Part shown: positions 36,862 to 49,925 of the stretch, one piece after another
How the letters are laid out: every line of letters begins with the position of its first letter
Numbering within the stretch: position 1 is the first letter of the stretch
Origin: Malurus cyaneus samueli
Taxonomy: Eukaryota > Chordata > Aves > Passeriformes > Maluridae
NCBI GenBank assembly: GCA_009741485.1
Contig: CM019217.1
Span: forward strand, 40,207,357-40,271,356
DNA: 64,000 nucleotides
Direction of reading: 5' to 3'
Program-made: the position numbers and the translations under genes
The notes under the pieces: generated by a model
Told to the model about the DNA's origin: nothing
What the model saw: the letters and a program-made list of their open reading frames with translations, nothing else
Databases searched by the model: none

Positions 36862-39800
36862 GAAAACACCCCTCATTTTCTTAATTTAAAAAAATTAAAA
36901 AGGTAATTTAGTGATTACATTTGAATGATGGAGCATTTATTGGCTTAATCAATATTTTACTCACAATAGTAATTTTTTTTCTCAGATTTGAGTACTGTCT
37001 TCTTCCACTTTATTCAATATATATTTACTAAAGCATTTAAAAAACAAAACATTAAACACAGTGCTACCAATGAATAGAAGCTTTTTGCCTTTACAGTGAA
37101 TATAAACTTATACAGAGAGATACACAGCTTCTCCTAACCACATAAAATGAAGCCTAAACTAATTAATAATTTATTTTTCTTTTTCCACTATAGTAGTTTT
37201 GAATGACATTTTTCAATTTAAGTAGTGTTGAAAAACATGCTGAAAGCTAAATCTTCTCTGACAAAGACAATTGAAGAATTTTGAGATTCACTTTGAGTTG
37301 CTGTGGAATCTCTTTGAAATGACAGAAATTAATTAAAATATCATTTGGCACTGTCATGGCAAGGGTTCTACAGAGCCTTTCATATCCCTGACAAGGAGCT
37401 TCAATACCAATAGATATTCTTTGAAAGCTTTTTCTCAGTGTTTCCTTCTGAAGCTGCTCTGTTTGTGTGAACCCACAGTGTGATCATGTCTTCCGCATCC
37501 ACCTGGTCTTGCTGATCATTTCTACAGCTGGTTTTGGGGAATAATTTATTTCTTAGCCTGTTGACTATTTAACAAATAGCAGTTCTATTTTCCTAGTGAT
37601 GTTTTAGGAATTACCTTTGAAAGATGACTACTGGCTATGCAATTATAACACTTACCTGCAATGAGATGAAACTTGCACTCCCATGTGGAACTATAAGACT
37701 TCCCTGACCTTGGCTGGAATTTTCTCCCTGAAGAAAAAAACCTTTTCATAGAATCAATTACATTTTGGCAGATTTTTTTCCTAATCATTCAGGAAATAGT
37801 ATGAAAAAAAATTCTGATAGATGCTCATCTCAAGGTAAATAAAATTTAATTTTTCCCTTCTATTGATATTAATACTTATTCTTCCTTTTGAATGTCTTTT
37901 ATTTATTTGTAACTTAGTCCTTAATATCTTTTAAATCTTTTCTCCAAATTCCTAATTTCCTAACCTAAATGAGGAAAAAAAGAAAAAAAAAACCCTTTGT
38001 ATACGGAGAAAGAATGAGAAACAATTTTACATGGGAATGGCTGAAATTAGCTTTCTTGATGAGTATGTGTATCTCACTACAGCTTAAAAAAATCTATAAT
38101 TATATTGTAGAGAACAATATGTGTATGTCCCATTTAATTACTAGTGAGAATAACTTAATTTATAAGTGAATGAGGAACAGAATATAGATGAGCAACATGA
38201 TATTTTTGTCTGGTGATACCAGTATATCAGATTGATATGTTAATGTGACATATTGTGATGAACTTTACTGAAGTACTATCAATTTCTCTGTGTAACTAGC
38301 AGTGCAGAGAAATGGAAGAGAAATAATAATTAATGTGTTGTCTTCTAGCAATTTTTTTTCTTTTTTGTAAAGGGCATAAACAGGGTATAGCAACTTCACA
38401 AGTAGAGTAAGCAATTGTATGAAGTCAACCGTATATTATTTTGCTGGCCCATTTCTTTTGTTGAAACAGGTCATTGGAGACCAGGCTTGCCCCAGACTTC
38501 ACTTTTCCTGTGTTGGTTTCTGTTGAATTCTCTAGCTGCCATCATTATTTTCTATTTATATAGGATACATAGTATTTGCTTTGTAGTTTCCTGAGCAATG
38601 TTGAGTGGTCTTTAAAGGAGACAGATAGCTTTAAAAAAGAGGTAATTCAAAATATTAGTTCTCCATTTTTGTGAAGGATCTGAGAAACAGCAGGGAGCAT
38701 ATTGCCAGATTATCCCCTACAAATTCATAGAGAAGGTAGAAGAAATCTTGCAGGAAAGGCTTGGGACCTGTTGTCACATGTCACTTGGCAAGATGTTAAA
38801 TTGTTTACTCATGTAGAAAGCTGAGAGGGCAACAGTTTACACCAGAGCTCTGCATTCTTATGAAAACAGCCTTTGACTGCAAAGAATCCAAACATATTTT
38901 GTTTGGTTTTATTTTTTTATCATCAATGAACCCAGCTTTGAAGGAAGCTCAGAAGTCTTGCAGGTATATCAGATGTAACTATCAAAGTTCTTTAATTGTT
39001 CAGTCCTATTTCCAGAGGTTGAGTTGGGTCTTAAACGGGAATAAAAGTGAATTTTTACCCAAGGAAGTTCAAGGTTCTTCTCAAAGGCTTTCTACTAGAT
39101 GGGACAAAGGACAAATTTGTTTTGAGATCCTGTTTTGGTGTAATGTATTGGTACATAATACTGAAACATTTAATTAAATGTCAACTTGTTATATCATAAA
39201 AAATGGAAAAAATAATAATAACTATTAGAATTAATTAGAATCTAAGACTAATAAAAGGCTTTAAATGCATGCTAGAAAACACATCTGAAGGAAAGTGTCA
39301 GTCCTGTCTCTGTATCAGGCCTCAATTACTTCTAGAAAATATACTTTTTTATGTGTGGTATCAGAAAATTTAGAAATTAATTGCCTGAGTTCAAGAGGGA
39401 GCTTGTGTTCTTTAGAAAATCATAGTGGCAATAAAATATGGAACTAAGCTGAACTTCTAATCATTCACATGTGTTTTTCTTTTGAATGCAAGCCTTAGAG
39501 TGTGGGATTTTTTTTCTCTTTAATAATTGTTCTCAGTGGTCAGTAGCAATAACTGGAAACCAACATGGTGAACATATGAGAGCTACTTCAAAAATATATA
39601 GGTGTTTGCAAAATACTTTGAGAAGCTTTTCTGGAAAGTGCTCTAAAACAAGTGAAAAACAGTGATCTCACTGAAACTGTTAATTTTAGCTGGTTGGTGT
39701 CAATTGGCAGTGTTTTGGAGACACTTCTAAAATATTTCTTCAGTGGTATTTTGACAGGCACTGTACAGATTTGTGTTACACAATTCTGATATTTTAGTTG

Positions 39801-42786
39801 TAATTCAGAGTGTCTTGCTAAGATAATGTCTTCTTTATTATGTCTAATTATTCTTTTCTTATTTTTAATTTCTCTCATGCAATTCACCTTCTTTTCACCA
39901 AAACTCTAACAAAAGAAATTAGCTTCAAAATGGTATAATTTAATTTTTATTTCTGATACCCAGCTGCTTATCTTGTTCAGCTCTGTCAAGCACAATGTGT
40001 TTCCTTATCACAGTCATCCTTAACAATCAATTGAGGTAGCCTTAATTTCCCAGTTTCTTCCAGGATCTTAATCTCAGCCTTTCATGGAAAGAGTTTGCAA
40101 TAAGTTTTTGGTGTTTTTTTTTCCCTCATTTAATCATCTAAATTTACATGACTGGCTGATTCCCAAAGGACACTTCAGCAGAAAGCAAAACCCACAGAGG
40201 TTTGAAAGGGCTGAATTTGCCCTTTAAGCAGGAGGATCCCACATTTCTGATGACATTTTTTTTCTTGTGTAGGGCATCCCTGTCCAGCCAGTGTTGAGTT
40301 ATCCCAGACAGATTCCTGCAGAAGAGCTACTGTGGATAGAGGTAGGGGTGGTGAATATCTTTCCTCTGGCTTAGTATTTTCTCTGGTAAGATAATGTATC
40401 TTAAAGAACTTTAAAAAAAAAAAAAACCCAAAACTGTCTTTTCTGCTTGATAAAAATGCTTCTATCAATGCTTCATTGTTTCCCATATTCCTATGTTTCT
40501 GGGAAGATATGTTACTGAATATGTGTGCAGGTGGGTGGAAGGATGACTTCCACATAATGAATGTGGAAAGTCTAAATATACACTGCTTGAGCAGTATTTT
40601 CACACTTGGATCCATCTGTTTTTCTAATCAGTTATACAAGCAGATCCGGAAATATTTAGTAGCTTAAGGTGACAATGACAGGAGAAAATCATTGTAATTT
40701 TGTATTAATCTTGTGTCTGAAAAAGCACACTCCAGCCTGAAAAAGAAAGTAGGAAAACTTTAAATTAAAATATAATCACAAAATTTTAATCAAATGGTTT
40801 GTGAACCATGGATTTGAAGTATTTGAAACCCCAGCTGCAAGTGAGGCTTTAGACTAATTAATGTTATGATCAGGGGAAGGAAGAAATGTTTGGAGAAAGG
40901 TGTTTGGAGAAAGCAATACACCAAAATTTAGTGAAATTGTGGGCTGTATAAAGGGAACCTTATTTCACCTGCCTGGGGACTGGATGACTAGAGTGACTGC
41001 ACGGCACATTAAAGGTCATTCACTACTCACTCATTGCATATATTTTGCTCTTAGTTAAATGAGTATAATAAAGAAGGAAATTACTATGAAAAAAAAAGAG
41101 ATTTTCATTATACAATAATCACATCTGATATACAGAACGGATATTGAAAAACAAGAAAGAGAATAATATATTGGTCATGTGATTTGTGCTGGCTCATGTT
41201 GCTTAGAGTGACAATTTGAGCTATAAAATGCTTTTAGTTTCTCATGTCCTAAAAATCTAAATGCTTTTCTTGGTCTGAGGAAATCTCAAATAAAAATAAA
41301 ATAGTTGTTTTCAAGTCTAAAATAGAATTTAAGAACATGTATCATTTTTCAGAACATTGTTAGAACTTTCATGATAGTTTAAAGTAATTTGAAAGGCAGT
41401 GACATTTTTGTGCAGTCAAAATAAAATATATATTATGGGTACATTTTCCCCTATAGCATGTGCAAATGTGTGGGGGTAATAGGTTGACTTCATCTTCTAA
41501 TTTTGTTCCTTCTCGATGTCTCTTTGGCCTTTTTTTGGTGGTGTTTTGCAATGTTGTGTGTTGTAATTGAAGCCAGAGCATTTTTTTTTTGTCTGGGTGT
41601 CAGGTATTTTTGTAGCAAGTTATCTCATCCATTAATACTAAAAAAAATAAAATGTTGAGATGACTGACAGTGTAGTCAAGTTTAGACTGAATTTCAGGAA
41701 TATGTGAAACAAGTTTTGAAGCTAAATTAGTAGCTAAGTAAGTCCTTGAAACCCTTCATCTTGAGCTTCCATGTCAGAAAGTGTGGACCAGATCTGCCAC
41801 CGTCAGATGTCTTCTCTAATATGTTTTCTTTTCAGTGCTGTACTAGAGCCATGTTATCTCAGTGCTTGTGTACCTGTGTCTCAAAGTTGGGCTCAAATCC
41901 TATTTCTGATCCTTCTGGAGCAGCAGAATTTCCTTAGTTTTGATTGAGACAGATGACAGTTACTTTATAAACCCTTTGTGACAGCTTTTGTTTCTGTTTT
42001 GTTAAATGGAGAAGAAACACTACAGCGCTGTGTGACCACAGAAGGGGAGAGTTTGACAAATAATTGTATGAAATGTTGAAAATGACAATTTTTCCAATGT
42101 TTCTGCATACAGACAAGGGATTTGCTTTCTTTTTACAATGTAAACCCTCTTTCTGCTCTGGTGGAGTGGAATTGTTACTATGGTTTGTTTTTTTTCCCCA
42201 CTATTCTCTTCATGAAGGTTTCAAAACAGCTTTTCAGGGATTAATTTGCATTTATGAGAACTGTTCAATTTGTGGGTTTTGATTTGGATTTTTCCTGGTG
42301 TTATGGAGAGGTGTATAAAGAGTATATGGAGGGAATTAGCAATGTTTTGTAATGACGGTAGGAGATTAGCCAATGTTGAAATTGGCTTTAAAGATAACAA
42401 AAAATAAAACCTACCCCCCTAACTCTGTTCCTGTGTGATAGAAAAGACCATGAAATCTGACAGTTCAGTGTTCTGTAGTGTTAAGATGGGCAACACGATG
42501 GATTTGGGTAGTGTAGTATTCTGACATTGATTGCATCAGGATAGAAATCTGTTTGCTGAAATATAAGCTGTTTGTTTTACTGAATTTGAAGTTGAGAAAA
42601 GGAGACAGTTTATCTCTTTTTCTCCCCATCATTCTCTAGTGTATCTGCTCAGCACCTAAAAATTACATTACTTATTTGGCATAAACATTTAAAAACCATT
42701 ACATGTTCTCTGTCTCTTTTCCAGCTTCTGTGGCTGCCCAATTGGATGTATTCTGTGGTTGGCAAGGTGCTCTAATAATTTCTGAT
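36862..42786. other. Gene-free AT-rich sequence
   Basis: No gene or recognisable mobile element. Frames up to 146 codons (40175-40615, minus) run through an A-run at about 40,411-40,424 and have no homology I can name. Short A- and T-tracts are the only other structure seen. Confidence 0.65.
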
Positions 42787-43382
42787 TGTTGTGTTCTAAC
42801 CTGGGAGGCAGCTAAACACCACACAACCAACTTTCTTGCTACCTCTGCCTGGTCTTCTCTGTCCCCACAGCCCCACAGAGAGAGAGGTGAGACAGCTGGG
42901 GGCAAAAAAGGGTAAAATTCGTGGGTTAAGTACAATTTAAAAGATCAGNNNNNNNNNNTATCACTAATTCCCAATAACAAAAAAAAATGAGCATGATAAA
43001 AGAATTAGGATATATAAGGCAAGGGGTACTCAATGCAACTACTTGTCAGACAGTTCCTGATCAGCAGCCCTGGGCCAGCTTTTCCCTTCATGTATGCTGA
43101 GCATGATGCAGTATTGTAAGGAATATTTCTTAGGTCACTGAGGGTCAGCTGTCCTGACCATTCCCCTCCCAGCTTCTTGTGCAGCCTCAGCCTCCTCCCC
43201 AGTGGAGTGAGAAGCATAAAAGGCTTTGGCTCTGTAAACATGGCTTAGCAACAATTAAATGTTCCTGTTAAATTAAATTAATTAGTAACTATTAAAACAT
43301 TATTCTCATCATAAATCAAAAGTACAGCACTATGCCTGCTGCTAGGAAGAAAATTAACTCTGTCTCAGTTAAAACTGGGTCA
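42787..43382 (-). mobile_element. Solo ERVL-type LTR (avian), inverted, with assembly gap
   Basis: Read on the minus strand it opens with TGACCCAGTTTTAACTGAGA and CAGAGTTAATTTTCTTC near 43,350-43,382. It continues through a CTGGGAGGGGAATGGTCAGG block with CAGCTGACCCTCAGTG. It ends with an AACCCACGAATTTTACCC word near 42,911-42,927 and GTTGTGTGGTGTTTAGCTG near 42,812-42,830, finishing at TGTTGTG/CACAACA. These words parallel the plus-strand LTR at 36355-36861, so both belong to one ERVL LTR group. A 10-N gap interrupts it, and neither flank has retroviral coding sequence. The 78-codon minus-strand frame at 43005-43241 is LTR sequence. Confidence 0.78.
42949..42958. other. Assembly gap (10 N)
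   Basis: Ten consecutive undetermined bases inside the ERVL LTR at 42787-43382. A run of exactly ten probably marks a gap of unknown true size. Part of the LTR promoter region may be missing. Confidence 1.
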
Positions 43383-46300
43383 CTCATAATGGCTTTCTAG
43401 GATATTGTAGAATTCTTCTAACAAAAGCAAAAAGTATTTTAAAATGTTTTGAGGAATTACTTTAGAATGCATGTAAGTTTAGTAATCCTTGCTTTACTCT
43501 TAGATTTTGACTGTCATATGTCAAGTTCCAAAGGTGCTGTTCTGGACAGTCATCCACTGACTCTTTTGTGAGCCTCATTGTGCACTTCTTCAGCAGAATT
43601 TAGCATAAATTCTGGCAGGTTTCTCACTTTCTTTAAGATGAGCAGACCTATGCTGCATTGTCACACTGTATTTTCTAACGTACTCAAGAGAATAGAGAGC
43701 TGGCCAGATTTCTTGTTCCATGTAAGGTCACTCCTGATACAATAATGAGCCTTGCCCTTGAGTCTTCCTCTTAATTACTAACCCACGTAGTTACTCGGGC
43801 TTCTGAAGCTATATTCCCTGTGTTCAATCAGGAAAGGAAATGGCAGCTGATACTACTTTTTACAGCTAATTTTCTGGGAAATCTCCAAAGTTTCCAGTTT
43901 TCCATGGAGCCTTAATAAGGAAACTAACAAATCACAAAACTGCATTAAAACTAACTGGCTTACAAACTTTAAACATCAGGACTTGAGAGTGTTTTCTCTC
44001 TGTATCACCTAGTTTTATTTTAATATATACCTAATTTTGAGTTTAGATATGGTCTCTCTTGGGGTGAGACCTGGCTGTGCCTTCCCACTCCGTAGCCTCC
44101 ATCCTCTTGGGGGCTGGGAGGCAGCCTGATGTAAAAGGAGCCAGGAAAATCACTGTCTACCTTCTGCTCTAAAGTATCTAGTCTTCAGTGTGAATGGAGC
44201 CAAAGGCTACCCTGGCTGTGGTGTTAGGAATGTATTTTTTTTTTTTCTCCCTCCACTCTTCTTAACAAACACAACAATAACAAAACAAAAAAACTCTCTC
44301 TGACAAAAGTTGGAATTTTTTGATGTGGTTTTGGGGACTGTTGACAGCAGGAGAAGCTGACAGAATTGCATGTCTTTGTAAAAAGCAGTTTTCCTGTGTG
44401 AAAACATTTTGCTCTGAGCACAGTATGAATTGATAAAGATAGAAATTTCAAGCTGTTAGAGAAAATTTCAGCCTGTTCTCAATGTAAGACATATTTCTGG
44501 GATTATCTGTGTTAAGTTAATAAGGAAGCAATCAGGTTTGAGCCTCTGACTCTTTCTGTTGTGTCTGTTTCCATGGTGTGCTTTGCTGCTTTCTACCCCC
44601 TTTTGTCTTCAGATGCACATGCACACATCCTCAAGGTGTTGAAGGGAGGAAGGGAAAGAAAAAGAGACAGCATTGGCCGTCCCTCCTTCACCTCTGTAGG
44701 TCTTGTACACCCTTTGATTTTGGCTGATAAGGTATGCCTGCATTTCCTTGAGCTGTGATCCCCAGGGGTATCAGGAGGGTAGAAAGAAACCTGATGCTCT
44801 GCTGGATATGCCCAGGCAGATGTGGTGACAGGCATGTTAAGTATTGACCATGCTGTGTGTGGCGATTAGAAAACAAGGCGTGTAAAGAGCAGAAAATTCA
44901 GTTTGAAGTTGTATGGAACGAGAATTTCAATCACAAAGTTGTTTGCCTCTTCATGCCCTGATGCTTCGCACATGTCTCTGGAGTCTAATTAACATTATTC
45001 TCATCAGCATAATTAGTTTGGGGTAATGAGTTAAATAGCCTTCAAAACAGTGGACAAGGCTTTTGTAATGGAGCTAGTTTTGAGCAGCAATCTGATATCC
45101 TAATTTGTGGCTTTATAATTTCATGTCTGTAAATCCTGCCCCCAATTTACATGGCTCTTTTGAATTTTGGAGCTGATAGCAGTTAATGACACTTTCCATT
45201 CTCACTTGAGTCTCATGAATCTACTGGCAAAACTTTGTTGCTTTCTTCTGCTCCCTGTTTCAAAAGGATGGGCTGTTACCTATCCATATATATACAACAG
45301 AAAATAATAATTATACAAAACAAATATTGCATTGTGAATTACAGAGAAAATTTGAATTCAACATCTTTTTCTAAACACGTAGAAAAAAGTGAAATATTCT
45401 TACTGATATGAGTGAAGACACATAGGGATTGGGTTTTTTCTCTGTTTTGTGTTTGGGGTTTTGGGGGGGTCGTGTATTTTTGTTGTTGTTTACTGGTAAT
45501 GTGACATAAAAATGATTTTTTTCCTAAGAAATGAGCTACTAGTAGAGGAAAAGAAAATTTGAGAAACACCGTCGGTATCCCTTTTAGTGCTTTTGATGTA
45601 CAAAATATTTCCTTGGAAACCTGTATTTTCACAGATGGAAATGTTTCATGGATTTTGATGAGATTCCTGTAAGGAAGGTCAGGTTTTGTTTGAGTTTTTT
45701 GATCCAAGGCAAAGTGTGAAGGAAAGCTGGTATTTACCCCCTTATTAAGCATTTTTAGAAGCAAGGTATATGAATCCATTTGTTACTTGCCAGTGAACAT
45801 GTAAGAATCAGGCTATGTTCCAGCATGAGATAATCTCTTTTTAAAAAAAAAAAAAAAATTTCAGTAATATATGAAGTCAGAGGCTTGAATGGGGAATATT
45901 TCTAATGTTTGTGAGCCATTTTTCTACTTTATTGAGTATAATACCTATTGATACTCAAACACTGTTCCAAGGCTGGCATTATATTGAGAATTTTTTATAG
46001 CAGATTCTTGTCCTTGTTTTTCACCTCTGGAAACTGGAGTAAGAGAGAAAGCTTCCTGACAGTCTTGGTTTGTTTGTTTGTTTGTTCAAAATGATCTCAC
46101 AATAAGGCTATTTTGTCTCCCTTTCCAAAAGAGGAGAAGGTCTTCTTTAAATATAAAATTCAAATTTAATCCTGGATTAAAAATTTAAAATTAAAATTAA
46201 TTCCACTAATCTGGCATGTTCATACCTAACATACTTGCAGAAGTACAGAGTTTATAGGATTATATTAGATGCATATTTTTCCTCAGCTGTGTAATGGATC

Positions 46301-49300
46301 TGGGCTGTTCTAAGACTGGTAAATGGATTATTAGAACGATTACACATGTGGCTGAAATTATATCAGTAGTGAGCCATGAACAACAAATTTGACCTGTTCA
46401 TTTTATCTGAACGTTGCCTAAAGTGATTGTGTCAATACACAGATTCTTAAATGATTTTGTTATGGTGTGGGGGCTGTGTGTTACCTGCTAGCCTGGTGTA
46501 TGTGGATGTCTTTTTGTAGATTTAGAGTTCAAATCCCAGGAATTCAACACAAGCCTTATGGAGTCTGATTTTTATTTTTTAACCTTCAACACATTTATAT
46601 AATTACTTTCCACATTATCAGTGCATATGAGGCTGGGAAGAAAGTTTAAAAAGTAAGAGTTAAAAAAATTAAAATGGCTTATCTGAGAAACCTGCAATAC
46701 CATGAACATGTTCTCAGGATTCTTAGTCCTGTCACTTAATCACAAGGCTTGCCTTTTTTAAAATTTATTTAACCTACTCATTTACATTATAAAATCAGTC
46801 ATATGTGATTTATTATGCAATTTGAGGGGGTGTAGGTTGTGATATCTTTTGGTGACAGTTCTCCCCCAAATGACCTACAGTTCTGAAGTGGCCTGTTATG
46901 TAACTTATACAGAAATTCTAGACCTCTGTTGGCATGAAATGCCATGTAACTTTTTGCAGCTATGGTGATTTAAATGTTACTTTTCAACACTGCGTACTCA
47001 GGATAAAAACAAACATATTCCCCAGATATGCCTTGAAGCTAATTTAAAACATTTTCATAAATTATGGTAAGAAGTGTGCATTGGTTCATGAGAACTTTGA
47101 ACATCACTAAAAAATGAAGAGATTTTCAGATTTAAAAAAAAAAAAAACCTTATTTAAAGGTTTCAAAATGCCAGTTTTGGAATAATTTTTTTTTCCCTGC
47201 TGGAAGCAAAATGTGGGATTTTCAATAGCGTGGAATACAGAATTTGGATAGAAGAGTGCCATCAAATTTATATGCAAATATTTTTTTTCAAGGGAGTAGA
47301 CTTTAATGCATAAGTTTAAATAATGCCTGTAAGAAATTAATGACAACAGCACTAGAATGATCATGACCAAGTAGCAAGAACACCTGCTGCCATGTGAGGA
47401 CTGTGACATTTTGTGGTTGCTGGGTTTTATTTTTTTGTTTGTTTGTTTGTTTTGGGTTTTTTTGGTTTAGATTTTTATTTTCTGTGGGTTTTTTTTTGGG
47501 GAGGGGGTTTATGGTTTTTCTTTGTTTTGTTTTTGGTTTGGTTTGGTTTTTGGGTTTTTTGGGGTTTTTTTTTTGTTTTTTTTTTTTTTTTTCTGGAATC
47601 TGCTCCTGTAACTCTTCATATGAAGGGAGCTACCCAATGTCAGTTCAGGCCTATTACTTTATTATTATGTATAGTTCACAGAAGGGAGTAGAAATTCATG
47701 CATGAATCTTCCTTCTTTCTTCAAATTACTGTTGTTCCCCAACACATTTTTTAATAGAAAAAGTACTTTTCTTGGTTTTCAGTGCAGATTCCTTTTCCTG
47801 CTGTTTCATCCACATGCCAGCATGTTGCTAAAAAACAAAAAGCAATTTGAAGAAACTGTGTTCTTGCCTTATAAAAGGCTCAGTATTAAATCCTCGAACT
47901 GCTTTAATTCCTGCCAGCAGAGAGTACATGAATTTCTTTATTAAAGCCTTTCTATTTTCTTTCCCAGCAGCTACTCTTGCATTCTTAATAGCTGCAGGAT
48001 AAATTAATTTCACCAAAATTTGCAGGCTTTGTAGTGATTTACCATTCGTAGCACCTTTTAACACTGAGTACTGTTAAAAAGGAGAAAAAACACCCTTTAA
48101 AACCCAAAACCAAATGAAAAAAGACCACATCCAAAAGTTGCAAACAGAAATGTATATATGGATTAATAAATCAATTTATGGAGGAAATGGTTAATCTCCT
48201 ATTGCTTGAAAAGCATATTAAAAGCCTAATAAACTTAGAGGTTTGGTAGTAGGCTACTTCTGGAGCTTTCCCAAGACAATTCCAGATTGGTGTTGTTGCA
48301 ATCCTTCTGAATTCTCTCTCAGCTACAGCTGAATTTTACTTCCACAAAATTCAGTGATTTTGGACTTCAGAAGCAACTGCTTTTTGTAGGTAACTGGACA
48401 AAATTATTCATGCTATTACCTATTTTGCTGAAACAGAAAGGAATATGAACTGTTTTACTTCCTAAAGAATTAATAAACACTGCATTAGCACATGGCTTTG
48501 AATGACTACATCTTGTAATGAACCGTAATTAGTATTGCATAAGAGACTATTATTGTCTAATTGTATAATAAGGCCTATTTAAGACTCTATGGCTCCAAAA
48601 CGTAAAGACATTTTAGTTGACTACACAAAGGAAATTATGTGGACAGTGTAAGGTGTAGACTAAATCTATATTGGCTTCCTAACGTGCTTTTGGATCTTGA
48701 TGTGGTGCTGGAGGGGTCTTTTTGTGGAGTCCAGTCACACACAGATTTCTCAGGTTTGAGCATTTAGTGGGGTTGTGAGCCAAGTCTGTGTCCTAAATTT
48801 TGGACTTCTAAAAATCTAGTTCTGTAACTTTCATCTGTCTTGTTTCCATTTTCTTTCTTTATTACTTCTGGCTGTATTAAATTGTGCACTCAAGTTTCAA
48901 CAAAGCAGAGTAGCATGGGGATGCTCTTCATTTTCTTTGCAATGTCATGTTTTGTTTTTTTGTGATTTCTGCTAACCTTTGACTGGACAATTTTACAGAA
49001 TCACAAACTATAGCCTCATGTCCTAAATGATGTGATTTAGCTCACTGCCCTTCGTTACATGTGAAACAGTAATGAGGGACAGTCTCTTTCCTCATTTAAT
49101 ACAGCACTTTGTGGTTGATGCCATTCCACTTAGATAAAGACTTAAAATCTAAATGTATACTAGGATTCTCTAAGACAAGTGTGCTTTTTGAACTTGGAAA
49201 AATTTGACCAAATTCTCCAGTTACAGTAACCCTAAAGATTGATAACTTAAGCTTCATGTTTACGGAAAATATTAAAAAAAGAGAAGTAAGTATTGGTTTT

Positions 49301-49858
49301 AGTGGATTCTTTAAAAAAAATTTATCTAGTTATTTCTTTATTCATCCCTAAGATACTACCATATTTTCTTCAGAGTTCAATTTTATCACTTCTCAAGTGG
49401 TGTTTTTTCCTTTTATCGATTCAGGAGAACAGAGAAATACTTAGCCGCTCTCCTGGATTTAGAAATAATAGCAGTTGTCTGATCTTGTTTTTTGGGGTCT
49501 CAGTATTTGATTTCTTTGATAAAGTTTCTTGCTCAAAATCTTTTGCTTGAAGGCTTCTTGAGTACTTGTATCTACATCTTCAATGAGAAAAGTCATAGCA
49601 TAAGCAGGGGAAAATTCTCTTAATGATTGTGAATTTAACATAGGGTTTAGTGTGTGTTTGCACATGGGCATTTATTTCCTGGTTGCTCTTACTCCTTAAC
49701 TCAGTAAGAGAAAGTCTGAATAATAGGAACTGTCAAAGAAATATCTTGGGACTTCAAGAATTTCGAAGGAAAATGTCTAATTTTTTTATTCCTGTGAACC
49801 ATTGAATGTGGAAGTCAAACTCTAAAGCAAACCAACAAAATGGCAGTGTGTTATAAAA
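43383..49858. other. Gene-free sequence with G/T-rich tracts
   Basis: No gene supported. Notable contents are an ATTA-rich block at about 44,940-45,230, G/T-rich tracts at 45,430-45,496 and 47,428-47,592, a (TTTG)n run at 46,069-46,087, A-runs near 45,842 and 47,134, and a second ATTA-rich block at 48,480-48,620. The 146-codon minus frame at 45339-45779 and the Phe/Gly-rich frames at 47394-47705 are products of low-complexity sequence. Confidence 0.6.
47428..47592 (+). repeat. G/T-rich low-complexity tract
   Basis: About 165 bases made almost wholly of T and G, with GTTTG, GGTTT and GGGTTTTTT words and almost no C. Several G-runs of 3-5 occur, but they are spaced too widely for a canonical four-run G-quadruplex. 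The poly-Phe/Gly/Trp frames across it are artefacts of composition. Confidence 0.9.
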
Positions 49859-49925
49859 AGCTAGCTGAGTTGGTTGAACACAGGACACAAATTTATATTT
49901 GCTGGACCTGAGTTGACCATTACAT
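49859..49925 (+). mobile_element. Possible degraded tRNA-Ile-derived SINE head
   Basis: AGCTAGCTGAGTTGGTTGAA resembles the tRNA-Ile A-box stretch seen in inverted form in the SINE at 6437-6568. About 50 bases later, GAGTTGACCATTACATAAGC loosely follows the tRNA 3' end/CR1-tail junction. The middle and B-box are too diverged to be certain. Confidence 0.35.

Noticed and set aside
40175..40615. 146-codon minus-strand open frame
   Set aside because: Contains a poly-Phe stretch made by an A-run and has no homology I can name. It looks like random AT-rich coding potential.
45339..45779. 146-codon minus-strand open frame
   Set aside because: Its Pro/Gln/Thr-rich part is the translation of the G/T-rich tract at 45,430-45,496, so it is low-complexity sequence.
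47428..47592. G-quadruplex
   Set aside because: Four G-runs of at least three within normal loop lengths could not be found; the loops are too long.
47394..47705. Phe/Gly/Trp-rich frames of 92-103 codons
   Set aside because: Translations of the G/T-rich tract in two frames, not a protein.
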